Below, piece by piece: positions 35,515 through 44,667 of a stretch of DNA of 62,437 bases. Under the pieces are notes generated by a model. It worked only from the letters and a program-made list of their open reading frames with translations. It did not search any database and was not told the origin of the DNA. Position 1 is the first letter of the stretch. Every line of letters starts with the position of its first letter. The position numbers were made by a program, and so were the translations under genes. Origin of the DNA: an uncultured bacterium. Lineage in GTDB: Bacteria > Bacteroidota > Bacteroidia > Bacteroidales > Marinifilaceae. The stretch is from NCBI GenBank assembly GCA_905216195.1, contig CAJMSX010000017.1, positions 1 through 62,437 on the forward strand. The letters are read 5' to 3'.

Positions 35515-36699
35515 TCAGTTAATGCCCAGTTTCTTTTTCACATCTTTGGGAAGGGCGTCTTTATGAATCATAACCGAAGTCGTTTTAAGCGCAACAAAAG
35601 GATATGAAGCATAGAAGAAACCATTGTATTTTCCTCTCGGACCCCAGGAATTTTTAACGATAAAGTAGGGATTACCGGTTTGATCTACCGCTTTTCCTAC
35701 GATATGCATACCGTGATCGTCGGTGGTTTTGTAATTATCGAATTCTTCCTGACGCATTTCCTGAGTAATCACTTTTTCTTTGCCGGGCTTATCGAACCTG
35801 TAAAGTTCGGCTTCCTGCTGCCTCTGAGACAGTTTTAACCATCTGGCCATATCGGAACCGCTCATTTCTTTGGTATCGACTGTCGGAACCACGGCGAAAT
35901 CTCCGGCGAATCCTTTTTCGGAAATATCGGAGGCCCATGCGAAGGTATATCCTTTGTCGATAGCCTTATCCAACACGTCCATAAAGACATCCAACGGCAG
36001 GTTATAAGCCAGTCCGCTCAACCAGTTATCCGGTACTTCGATGGCGAATTGCGTATAGAACGGATGGTGAGAAAAAGAAGTAAGGTGAACGTAATTGTCC
36101 ATATCCAATCCCAGTTCTTTGGCAAAGCTCTGAGGAGTATATTCTTTCCCTTTATAGGTGAATTTTTCCGGTTTTTTACCCAGATAAGTATCCAGTACGG
36201 CATCGTATCCTTTTTTCCATACCGGACTGATTTTGCGGTTTGCATTTTTAACGACGGCCTGTACGTAACCGTTCAGGATAGCGTGCAATTCTCCGTGTAC
36301 ATGGTTCTCCTCACCGTATTGTTTTCCCAGATACAAATCCATCGGAACGATCCCGTAGTTCTGGATAGCCCATTGTACGTCACAGAAGGCGCCTCCGGGA
36401 GCGAAGGGCAGGTCTCCGTGAAGACGGACGTATTTGTCGGCTTTGCCGTCATAAGTATTCCATACGACGAACATCGGAGATAAACTGACAGAGTCTTTAC
36501 CCATCCGCATGATTTCAGATTCCAGGAAAGAAAGACCAGACCAGCACCAGCAGGTACTTGTACGGTCCTGTGATTTTACATAGGTGGTCGGCATTCTTTT
36601 CAGGTCCGTGAATTTATAACCTTCTGCTGCCTTTTTTTCCTGAGCGGAAAGCGATAACCCCAGACAAACGGCCAGAGCCAGTGACGTGATTTTTTTCAT
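35515..36699 (-). CDS. Secreted C1-family cysteine peptidase (aminopeptidase C/bleomycin hydrolase type)
   Basis: A 394-residue papain-fold peptidase with a signal peptide (KKITSLALAVCLGLSLSAQ), so probably periplasmic or exported. Papain-type catalytic residues are in order: Gln44 and Cys50 in SQDRTSTCWCWSGLSF, the histidine in DDHGMHIVGKA (about residue 330) and the asparagine in IVKNSWGPRG (about 350). Length and the HGMHIVG/KNSWG spacing match PepC/bleomycin hydrolase relatives, although those are normally cytoplasmic. The doubled CWCW adds a second cysteine beside the nucleophile. The gene is monocistronic, with a terminator below it and a TATCTTTG -7 candidate above it at 36763-36770. 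Confidence 0.9.
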   Translation of the reverse strand: MKKITSLALAVCLGLSLSAQEKKAAEGYKFTDLKRMPTTYVKSQDRTSTCWCWSGLSFLESEIMRMGKDSVSLSPMFVVWNTYDGKADKYVRLHGDLPFAPGGAFCDVQWAIQNYGIVPMDLYLGKQYGEENHVHGELHAILNGYVQAVVKNANRKISPVWKKGYDAVLDTYLGKKPEKFTYKGKEYTPQSFAKELGLDMDNYVHLTSFSHHPFYTQFAIEVPDNWLSGLAYNLPLDVFMDVLDKAIDKGYTFAWASDISEKGFAGDFAVVPTVDTKEMSGSDMARWLKLSQRQQEAELYRFDKPGKEKVITQEMRQEEFDNYKTTDDHGMHIVGKAVDQTGNPYFIVKNSWGPRGKYNGFFYASYPFVALKTTSVMIHKDALPKDVKKKLGIN

Positions 36700-36762
36700 A
36701 GTATATCAGATTTATAATTTGTAATTATTTTCGAGTGGCTGTTCCAACGATTGCACCCGGTT

Positions 36763-36770
36763 CAAAGATA
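36763..36770 (-). promoter_or_regulatory. Possible -7 element of the C1 peptidase gene
   Basis: TATCTTTG on the minus strand, 64 bases before the start codon. No convincing -33 TTG is visible. Confidence 0.4.
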
Positions 36771-36815
36771 AAAGTTTCAAAACGAAGTTGAAATGTTGAG
36801 GTTCATAATATAATG

Positions 36816-37736
36816 TTAAAAATTATTCGCGGGAAGCGGTTCAATTTTTTCATTCAGGTTATTTTTATGGAAGAACTTGTATTTCCAGTTGCAGCAAAAG
36901 ATAAAAATAAGGCCGGAGACCAGCATAAGGAGGGTATCGGCATAGGAAATGGAAGGAGCTGTTTCCCGGAACAGGGCGTGCGTTTGTAAAGCGGAACTGT
37001 CCGAAGTGATCAGGAGGGCCGACAGGAAGTTATTGGACAGGTGAAGGCCTATGGCCAGTTCGAGCCCATCGTCTTTGATGGTGAGGTACCCCATAATCAA
37101 TCCCATCAGGATATAAAGCGGCATGGCTTTAGCTATCCCGAAAGCGGCTACTTCCGGATTAGCCGTGTGCATCAGTCCGAAAAGGACGCTGGTCAGCACA
37201 AAAGGAATCCATCGGTAGCGGAACAGTAGAGCAAATCCTTGCATCAGATACCCTCTGAAAACTAATTCTTCAAAAGAAGTCTGAAAAGGAAAAAGAAGGA
37301 GGGAAAGGAGAACCAGTATAAAAAAGTTGAGCGGTTCAAATTGAAAAACCACCGTGCTGGTTTCCGAGTTCAGCAATTCCCAGGCAAGGCTCAGTAGAGT
37401 CATTATGGTCCATACACCGATAGCGAAAAAGAAACGTTTCCAATCGAATTTTCTACGGGCGGTGACAATATCCAGGTATTGTTTTTTCTGGAGGAATTTT
37501 ACGCAGAAAAATAGGGCGAAAAACCCCCCGACAAAAGTCAGCATGGTGAGGGCAAATCCCATGTTGGTACTGGTCATGTTGGAAATAGTGCCGGCCATGG
37601 CTGCTGACGGATTTTGGATGAGGAGGTAGATTCCCAGCGGGATACTGGCCAGTTGGGTAGCGATGAATACAATCAGGAGAGTAAGTACGTATAAGTACCA
37701 GTTATTTCTTCCGATAAAAGCTTTTTCGAGAAACAT
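36816..37736 (-). CDS. CPBP-family intramembrane metal-independent (glutamic) protease
   Basis: A 306-residue integral membrane protein with about eight hydrophobic segments. The CPBP (Abi, PF02517) motif is FEELVFRGYLMQG with Glu156, Glu157 and Arg161, followed by SVLFGLMH and HLSNNF near residues 190 and 235, which supply the later motif residues. Relatives include Rce1-like and bacteriocin-immunity proteases; the substrate here is unknown. The start lies 11 bases after the ftsK stop in the same orientation, so the gene is probably co-transcribed with ftsK. The last residues are charged and cytoplasmic. Confidence 0.88.
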   Translation of the reverse strand: MFLEKAFIGRNNWYLYVLTLLIVFIATQLASIPLGIYLLIQNPSAAMAGTISNMTSTNMGFALTMLTFVGGFFALFFCVKFLQKKQYLDIVTARRKFDWKRFFFAIGVWTIMTLLSLAWELLNSETSTVVFQFEPLNFFILVLLSLLLFPFQTSFEELVFRGYLMQGFALLFRYRWIPFVLTSVLFGLMHTANPEVAAFGIAKAMPLYILMGLIMGYLTIKDDGLELAIGLHLSNNFLSALLITSDSSALQTHALFRETAPSISYADTLLMLVSGLIFIFCCNWKYKFFHKNNLNEKIEPLPANNF

Positions 37737-37747
37737 AATGGGTAGTT

Positions 37748-40318
37748 TTAAAATTTATCACCTAGGTTTTTGAGTAACATTTCGAGGCTGTATTCGTCGG
37801 GGATCAGTACCTGCCGGGCTTTGCTGCCTTCGAAAGGGCCTACCACTCCGGCGGCTTCCAACTGATCGATGATTCTTCCCGCCCGGTTGTATCCGATGGA
37901 AAACCGGCGTTGAATGGAAGAAGTGGAACCTTGCTGGGAATTGACGACCAGTTTTGCGGCTTCTTCGAACAGCGGGTCTTTGATGCCGAGATCGGCTTCC
38001 GGAATGCTTCCGTTTCCTTCGGCGTCCCCGATGTATTCCGGCAGGGCGAAAGCTGAAGGATAGGATTGCTGCCCGGCGATGAAACGGGTAATGGCATCGA
38101 TTTCCGGGGTATCGACAAAAGCGCATTGGATACGGATCATTTCGCTTCCCAGGGATATCAGCATATCCCCCCGGCCGATCAACTGGTTAGCGCCGGGAGA
38201 ATCCAGTATGGTTCTCGAATCGATCATGGAAGCCACTTTAAAGGCAATACGGGCCGGGAAGTTTGCTTTAATGACTCCGGTAATGATGTTGGTCGAAGGC
38301 CGTTGGGTAGCGATAATCATATGAATTCCGACCGCCCGGGCCAATTGGGCGATACGGGCGATGGGTTGTTCGACGTCTTTTCCCGCCGTCATAATCAGGT
38401 CGGCAAATTCGTCTACCACAACCACGATATAGGGCAGATAGCGGTGGCCTTTATCCGGATTCAGGTGACGTTTGACGAATTTTTCATTGTATTCCTTGAT
38501 ATTTCTAACCTGAGCTTCCTTCAAAAGATCGTAGCGGGTATCCATTTCGATACAGAGGGAGTTCAGGGTATTGACCACTTTGGAAGTTTCCGTAATAATC
38601 GCTTCGTCCTCATCCGGTAATTTGGCCAGAAAATGCTTTTCAATCACCGAATAAATACTCAATTCTACTTTTTTAGGATCGACCATCACGAATTTTAACT
38701 GGGCCGGATGTTTTTTGTAGAGAAGAGAAGTAATGATGGCGTTCAGACCTACGGATTTACCTTGTCCGGTAGCTCCGGCAACCAACAAGTGAGGCATTTT
38801 CGCCAGGTCGAAAGTGTAAGTTTCATTCGAAATGGTGCGGCCTAAAGCAATGGGCAGGGCGTATTTCGATTCCTGAAACTTTTTAGATGCAATCAATCCG
38901 CGCATGGATACGATTTCCGGATTCTGATTGGGCACTTCTATTCCGATGGTACCCGCTCCGGGAATCGGAGCAATAATGCGGATGCCGAGAGCAGCCAGGC
39001 TAAGGGCGATGTCGTCTTCCAGATTTTTGATTTTGGAAATCTTGACTCCCGGAGCGGGAATGATTTCGTATAGCGTGACCGTAGGTCCGATGGTCGCCTT
39101 GATTTTGACGATTTCGATTTTGTAGTTCCTCAGGGTTTCTACAATTTTGTTTTTATTCTCGTCCAACTCTTCCTGGGTAACTTTCGGGTTTCCCGTAGAA
39201 TGTTCCACCAGCAGGTCTAAGGGAGGGTATCGGTAGTTAGAAAGATCCAAGGTAGGATCGTAATCCTCTTCGGGTTGTATATTGCTGGAAAGGGTTTCCT
39301 CCTGATTTTCCGTAACGGTTAATTCTACCTGATTCCCGGTTGTTTCGGAAGATTCTGCTCCCGAAGCGTTCAACGTAGGAGAAGTATTGTGTAAACCGTC
39401 GAGTTCGGGTTTAAAATCGATTTCGTTCAGGGAGAGAGATAAATCTTTCGGATGAACATCCACGTCCTTTTCCGTATCGAAAGGAAGGATTTCCGGAACA
39501 TCGTCCAGAGAGAGAGCCGGTTCTTTCGGGGTAGAGAAATCGTCGGCTTCGCCTCCGGGATACAAGTCGGCGGTTCCTTCCCGATTCGGATTCAGGGGGT
39601 TATTTTCCTCCTGATCCGGAGAGCTTCCGGGCTCTGCCGCAAGAGTAGTGTCGACGGATGTAAATTCGACGGCTTTTTTCCGGGGAAATAGAGATTTCAG
39701 AAAATCGATGCACTCATAAAATGTTTTTTCAAAACCGAAAAACAGAATGATGGCGAAAGTCAGGAACAGGATCAAAAAGGTCCCGATTTCACCCGTAAGT
39801 GAATTCAGCCATCGGGAAACGAAATAACCGTGCGCACCTCCGGGATATAGATAGCTTCTCTCCCAACCGGCGAGGGAAAAAATCAATTCGGAAAAATAAC
39901 CTAAAAACAAGGAGATCCATAGGATGAGCGTCAGACTGATGAACACTTTTCTTTTAAAGTTGCGTACGGCTTTTCCCATGATACGGAGTCCGTATAAAAT
40001 CAGTATAAAACAAAAAAGAAGGGAAGATAAGCCGAACCACCGGTTAATCAAGAGGTCAGCCAACCAAGCTCCCAGTTTTCCTGCGGGATTGCCGGCTGTA
40101 ATTTCGGCATGAACGGCAATCTCCCCCAAACCTCTGTCGATCAGACTCTGGTCGACGCCTCCGGTAAAGAAGAAGCCGATCATGGCAAACAAGGCATAGA
40201 GTGAGATGAGAATAAAAGTAAGACCGATCAGAATCCGGGTCCGGGGTTCCTTTAAAAAAGCAAAAGTAGAAGGCTGCTGTTTTTTTTCAGCCGTTCTGCG
40301 ATTTATATTTTTTTTCAT
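37748..40318 (-). CDS. ftsK: DNA translocase FtsK/SpoIIIE
   Basis: An 856-residue chromosome-partitioning ATPase at the division septum. Four membrane segments lie in the first 200 residues, then an acidic, low-complexity linker (about 215-380), shorter than the long linker of E. coli FtsK. The motor has Walker A GATGQGKSVG (about residue 520), Walker B VVVVDEFADL and QLARAVGIHMIIATQRPS. The winged-helix gamma domain ends the protein (SSIQRRFSIGYNRAGRIIDQ), which in relatives reads the KOPS orientation signals. The downstream CPBP gene follows by 11 bases. Confidence 0.96.
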   Translation of the reverse strand: MKKNINRRTAEKKQQPSTFAFLKEPRTRILIGLTFILISLYALFAMIGFFFTGGVDQSLIDRGLGEIAVHAEITAGNPAGKLGAWLADLLINRWFGLSSLLFCFILILYGLRIMGKAVRNFKRKVFISLTLILWISLFLGYFSELIFSLAGWERSYLYPGGAHGYFVSRWLNSLTGEIGTFLILFLTFAIILFFGFEKTFYECIDFLKSLFPRKKAVEFTSVDTTLAAEPGSSPDQEENNPLNPNREGTADLYPGGEADDFSTPKEPALSLDDVPEILPFDTEKDVDVHPKDLSLSLNEIDFKPELDGLHNTSPTLNASGAESSETTGNQVELTVTENQEETLSSNIQPEEDYDPTLDLSNYRYPPLDLLVEHSTGNPKVTQEELDENKNKIVETLRNYKIEIVKIKATIGPTVTLYEIIPAPGVKISKIKNLEDDIALSLAALGIRIIAPIPGAGTIGIEVPNQNPEIVSMRGLIASKKFQESKYALPIALGRTISNETYTFDLAKMPHLLVAGATGQGKSVGLNAIITSLLYKKHPAQLKFVMVDPKKVELSIYSVIEKHFLAKLPDEDEAIITETSKVVNTLNSLCIEMDTRYDLLKEAQVRNIKEYNEKFVKRHLNPDKGHRYLPYIVVVVDEFADLIMTAGKDVEQPIARIAQLARAVGIHMIIATQRPSTNIITGVIKANFPARIAFKVASMIDSRTILDSPGANQLIGRGDMLISLGSEMIRIQCAFVDTPEIDAITRFIAGQQSYPSAFALPEYIGDAEGNGSIPEADLGIKDPLFEEAAKLVVNSQQGSTSSIQRRFSIGYNRAGRIIDQLEAAGVVGPFEGSKARQVLIPDEYSLEMLLKNLGDKF

Positions 40319-40540
40319 GATTAACCGATTTTTTCAACTTACGAAGATACAAATTAAAAAAAAACTTATTTGTCTTTATTTCTTAAAAAATTCAGGCCTG
40401 TTTCATTCCTCGGCTGAGGGGGATTTGCTAGGGGCTTATGGAGAAAGGGGATACAGAAGTCGTTTCTCCGGCAGCGGGAGGAGAAACGGCCGGAAATGAA
40501 AGAGGGGAAGCGGTTTCAAACTTTCCCTCTGTATGTTACT

Positions 40541-42187
40541 CTACTGATACAAAAATCTTTTGATGCTTCGTTTGGGCGTTTTCTCGAATTCTTCGTTATA
40601 GATTTTGATTCGGGAAATTTGGCTGTAGGCGGGCAGAAGCTGGTTGATGTGCTTCAGGTTTTCGGCCATAATGTTAGGTAGGTCGGCTTCGTTGATGTGC
40701 CCGGCACTCACCGCTTCGAAATCGGGATAGACGAGAGCTACCAGTTTGCCGTCCTGTTCGGTGACGATGGACTCGGACACATATATCATATTGTTGAGCC
40801 GGTCTTCGATTTCTTCCGGATAAATATTTTGTCCGCTCGGGCCTAAAAGCATGTTTTTACTGCGTCCTTTGATAAACAGGTAGCCGTCGGCATCGATGAG
40901 TCCCAGATCGCCGGTATGCAACCAGCCTTCCGCATCCAGAGCGGCAGCGGTTGCCTCGGGATTTTTATAATAACCGCTCATGACACAATCTCCTTTTGCC
41001 AGAATTTCCCCAACTATGTTCTGAGGATCAGGGGAATCTATTTTTAATTGTACCCGATTTACGGCTTTTCCGCAGGAGCCTTGGCGGAAAGTACGCCAAT
41101 CGTCGTAGCTGAGCAGAGGTCCGCATTCCGTCATTCCGTATCCGACCGTGTAGGGGAAGTGAATAGATCTTAGAAAGTTTTCTACTTCCTTGTTGAGAGC
41201 AGCTCCGCCGATAATCAGTTCTTTGAATTTTCCTCCCAGTGCATCCATCAATTTCTGACGGATGGAATCTTTGATTTTGTCGTTGATCACCGGGATATTC
41301 ATCAGTAATTTGATGTGGGGTTTTTCAATAGCGGGGAATATCTTTTTCCGGATGATTTTTTCAATCACCAGGGGCACCGTGATGATGAGATCCGGTTTCA
41401 CTTTTTCGAAAGCATCTGCGATAATTTTCGGAGAAGGAGTACGGGAAAGAAAGTGAATGTGCGTTCCGTTGACAAACTGATAGATGAATTCGAAAGCGAG
41501 ACCGTACATATGCGCCATCGGCAGCATGCATACGATTTGTTCTCCCGGATTGTAACCGAGCACTTCTATGCCGAATTTCATATTCGTCCAGATACTCCGG
41601 TAAGGCAGCATCACTCCCTTGGAAGAGCTGGTAGTGCCCGAAGTGTAATTGATGACAGCCAGATCATCCAGCTGATCATAGGTATACTTGACGTCTTCGG
41701 CAGTAAACCGATCAGGAAATTTCTGACCGAACAGTTGGTTCAAACGTTCGCGTGCCTGAGTAAGGGATTTCTTGTTCGCGTGCCGTAAGGAATAATCCTC
41801 TATGCGGATGATGCCGTCTACATCCGGCATAGCCGATTCGTCGAGATTTTCCCATACTACATCCCCTACAAACAGCAGACGGGCTTCGGAATGGTTGACG
41901 ATATGGTGGACGTTATCAGGTTTAAATTCATTCAGGATAGGGACAGCTACGGCTCCATAAGTGAGAGTAGCCAGAAAAGCGATCCCCCAGGAAGACATAT
42001 TCCGGCTGCAAAGGGCGATTTTATCTCCCTTTTTTATGCCGCTGTGTTCGAATAGGATGTGGAGTTTTTCAATTTTCCGGGCTACGTCTTTGTATGAAGA
42101 AGTGGCGCCTTTGAAGTCGGTTACGGACGGACGGTCCCAATTATTTTTGATACTTTGTTCAATGTATTGAATGAAGCTTTCTTCCAT
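40541..42187 (-). CDS. AMP-dependent (long-chain fatty) acyl-CoA ligase, copy A
   Basis: A 548-residue ANL-superfamily enzyme that activates a carboxylic acid, probably a fatty acid, to the acyl-adenylate and then the CoA thioester. Signature motifs are INYTSGTTSSSKGVMLPY (P-loop-like), YTVGYGMTECGP, GWLHTGDLGLID and the hinge KGRSKNMLLGPSGQNIYPEE. The C-terminal catalytic lysine lies in FEKTPKRSIKRFLYQ. No signal peptide. It is a close paralogue of the gene immediately upstream (42335-43981): same length, same start MEESF and same C-terminal motif. A -7-like TATCTTTG lies at 42208-42215 on the minus strand, so it may have its own promoter. Confidence 0.9.
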   Translation of the reverse strand: MEESFIQYIEQSIKNNWDRPSVTDFKGATSSYKDVARKIEKLHILFEHSGIKKGDKIALCSRNMSSWGIAFLATLTYGAVAVPILNEFKPDNVHHIVNHSEARLLFVGDVVWENLDESAMPDVDGIIRIEDYSLRHANKKSLTQARERLNQLFGQKFPDRFTAEDVKYTYDQLDDLAVINYTSGTTSSSKGVMLPYRSIWTNMKFGIEVLGYNPGEQIVCMLPMAHMYGLAFEFIYQFVNGTHIHFLSRTPSPKIIADAFEKVKPDLIITVPLVIEKIIRKKIFPAIEKPHIKLLMNIPVINDKIKDSIRQKLMDALGGKFKELIIGGAALNKEVENFLRSIHFPYTVGYGMTECGPLLSYDDWRTFRQGSCGKAVNRVQLKIDSPDPQNIVGEILAKGDCVMSGYYKNPEATAAALDAEGWLHTGDLGLIDADGYLFIKGRSKNMLLGPSGQNIYPEEIEDRLNNMIYVSESIVTEQDGKLVALVYPDFEAVSAGHINEADLPNIMAENLKHINQLLPAYSQISRIKIYNEEFEKTPKRSIKRFLYQ

Positions 42188-42334
42188 AATATTTTATTTA
42201 GCGACCTCAAAGATAACTCTTTAAACCTTAAATCCGAAAAAAAAGCGGAAATTTGAAAAGCGGGAAATGCGAAATAGCGCCGAATAAAAGTAAGTTTTCT
42301 GTTTCCGCTTGAAAAAACAGACTATTTTTTTAAA

Positions 42335-43981
42335 TTATTGATACAGATAACGTTTGATGCTTCGTTTGGGCGTTTTTTCGAATTCTTCCTGCCGAATACA
42401 GATACGCGTAATTTGACTGTATCCCGGTAAAATCTCGTTCAGTTGCTTGCGGTTTTGTTCCAATTGCCTGGTAAGAGCCTCGTCGCTGAGTTTTGCCGCT
42501 TTTGCCGCTTCGAAATCGGGATAGACGAGAGCTACCAGTTTACCGTCTTTTTCGATGACTAAGGATTCGGCTACATAAGGCATGACATTCAGCTTATCTT
42601 CAATTTCCTCCGGATAGATGTTCTGTCCGCTGGGACCGAGAATCATATTTTTACTTCTTCCCTTAATGTATAAATAGCCGCCTTCGTCTAAAACGCCCAA
42701 ATCGCCCGTATGCAGCCATCCTTCTTCGTCTATGGCGGCGGCCGTAGCTTCCGGATTTTTATAATACCCCTTCATTACATTCGCCCCTCTCACCAGAATT
42801 TCCCCGACAATGCGGTGGGGATCGGAAGAGTCGATTTTCAACTCGATACGGTCCACAGCTTTTCCGCAGGAACCTAGGCGAAACGTGAGCCAGTCATCGA
42901 AAGAAATTCCGGGACCGCATTCGGTCATTCCGTATCCCACGGTGTAAGGAAAACGGATATCGGCGAGAAAAGCTTCCACTTCATGATTCAGCGCAGCCCC
43001 TCCAACGGCTAAGAGTTTAAACCGGCCTCCGAAGGCATCCAATACTTTTTGCTTGACCTGTTGTTTGATTTTATTACTGAGATAGGGAACTTTCAGGAAT
43101 AAGCGGATGTGCGGACGTTGTATCTTCGGCAGAACTCCTTTTCGAATGATTTTCTCGATAATCAGGGGTACGGCGACGATCAGGTGGGGACGTATGCTCC
43201 CGAATACTTCCCCGATTACGCGAGGAGAAGGAGTTTTAGCCAGAAAATAAACCTGGGTTCCGCTGGCGAAAGGATAGATAAATTCGAAAGCCAGACCGTA
43301 CATATGGGCCATTGTCAATATGGAAACCAGCTTCTCTCCCGGATGATACCCCATTTTGTCGAGGGCGAATTTCAGGTTCGACCACATGCTGAGATAAGGC
43401 AGCACCACCCCTTTGGAAGCACTAGTGGTGCCGGACGTATAATTGATGAGGGCGATGTCGTTTAAATTTTCCCTTCCGTAACTGATGTCTTCTTCGGTAA
43501 AATGATCCGGATATTTTTGTTTAAACCATTCGTCCAATCGCTCACGTACCTTATGAAGTTCCGGACGTTTCGTATGCCGGATGGTGTAATCTTCCATGCG
43601 GATGATTCCGTCCAGACGAGGCATGTGCGTGTGATCGACGGTTTCCCAGTTGGAGTCGCCGATGAACAGCAAGCGGGCCTCGGAATGATTGATGATGTGG
43701 TGGATGTTATCGGGTTTGAATTCATGCAGGATGGGCACGACTATGGCTCCGTGAGCCAATACCGCGAGAAAAGCGATTCCCCAATGGGTGGCGTTCCGGC
43801 TGCACAAAGCGATTCTATCTCCTTTCCGGATGCCGCTATGTTCGAAAAAAAGACGGAGTTTTTCAATTTTCCGGGCTACTTCGGCATAGGTATAGGTGGC
43901 CCCTTTGTAATCGGTTAAAGCAGGTAAATTCCAGTGATTTTTCACACTGTATTCTATATAATATAAAAAACTTTCTTCCAT
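42335..43981 (-). CDS. AMP-dependent (long-chain fatty) acyl-CoA ligase, copy B
   Basis: 548 residues from the ATG at 43981. The frame is open to 44272, but the extra 97 residues have no counterpart in the paralogue, and the chosen start MEESFLYYIE matches the paralogue start. Motifs are NYTSGTTSASKGVVLPY, YTVGYGMTECGPGIS, GWLHTGDLGVLD, KGRSKNMILGPSGQNIYPEE and FEKTPKRSIKRYLYQ. It lies 147 bases before copy A in the same orientation, a tandem duplication that has diverged throughout. The two may differ in chain-length preference (inference). Confidence 0.9.
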   Translation of the reverse strand: MEESFLYYIEYSVKNHWNLPALTDYKGATYTYAEVARKIEKLRLFFEHSGIRKGDRIALCSRNATHWGIAFLAVLAHGAIVVPILHEFKPDNIHHIINHSEARLLFIGDSNWETVDHTHMPRLDGIIRMEDYTIRHTKRPELHKVRERLDEWFKQKYPDHFTEEDISYGRENLNDIALINYTSGTTSASKGVVLPYLSMWSNLKFALDKMGYHPGEKLVSILTMAHMYGLAFEFIYPFASGTQVYFLAKTPSPRVIGEVFGSIRPHLIVAVPLIIEKIIRKGVLPKIQRPHIRLFLKVPYLSNKIKQQVKQKVLDAFGGRFKLLAVGGAALNHEVEAFLADIRFPYTVGYGMTECGPGISFDDWLTFRLGSCGKAVDRIELKIDSSDPHRIVGEILVRGANVMKGYYKNPEATAAAIDEEGWLHTGDLGVLDEGGYLYIKGRSKNMILGPSGQNIYPEEIEDKLNVMPYVAESLVIEKDGKLVALVYPDFEAAKAAKLSDEALTRQLEQNRKQLNEILPGYSQITRICIRQEEFEKTPKRSIKRYLYQ

Positions 43982-44667
43982 AATGATACGGTTACTGTTT
44001 CCTTCGTTTATACTTAGCGGGACGGAAAAAGTTTGAGAAAGAAAGAGGAAGTAGAAAAAACTTAACCCGAATTTCTTTCTTGTGATAGGTTTTAACAAAA
44101 TACTCAATAAAGGATTAAAAATGAAAAAGTTAAGAGAAGGACCTTCCCTTTTTGAAGCTTCCGGAGAAAAGCGGAATAAAGAAATACGGAGGGATAAGGA
44201 AATTAAAATATCCGTCTGCCTATATTTTTCTAAAACTGATCTTCGATTCTTTGGTAAAAGGCCTGAAAACACTGGATTTATTTTTTGTGGAGAGGCCGAA
44301 TACCTTGGAGGAAGCGATAGCGCTTTATCTACATCGGGAACTTCGGCTGTGGAAGAGCGTTATCCCAGGCCGGTTCGAAAATTCCGGAGAGAGAAGGGGA
44401 CTTTCATCCGGACTACTATTCTGGGGCCTCCTAATTTTCGACAGCAGAACCAAGAGCTGCAGTTGAAGGTGGACGCTTCAACTTTTGGTTATTGTTTTAC
44501 CGGGTAGAAGGGAGAGGATCGGAAAGAAATGGTGGTTGTGTCTATATATTTCATCGGAAGTTAAATAGTGTAGGAATGCAACTAAAGGGATAAAACATTC
44601 GTAATCAAAACGAATGAATGGAAACATTCTTAGAGTATTTTATTACACTATTTTAATTTCTTTAATT
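43982..44667. other. Divergent intergenic region with unresolved open frames
   Basis: 686 bases between the acyl-CoA ligase pair (minus) and the glutamate decarboxylase gene (plus). Two overlapping plus-strand frames are open (44082-44507 and 44152-44466). Neither product resembles a family I recognise. They could be chance frames or the remains of a small gene. No transposon ends or clear promoter elements were seen. Confidence 0.4.

Noticed and set aside
43982..44272. 97-residue N-terminal extension of acyl-CoA ligase copy B
   Set aside because: The paralogue begins exactly at the MEESF start, and the extension has no similarity to the family.
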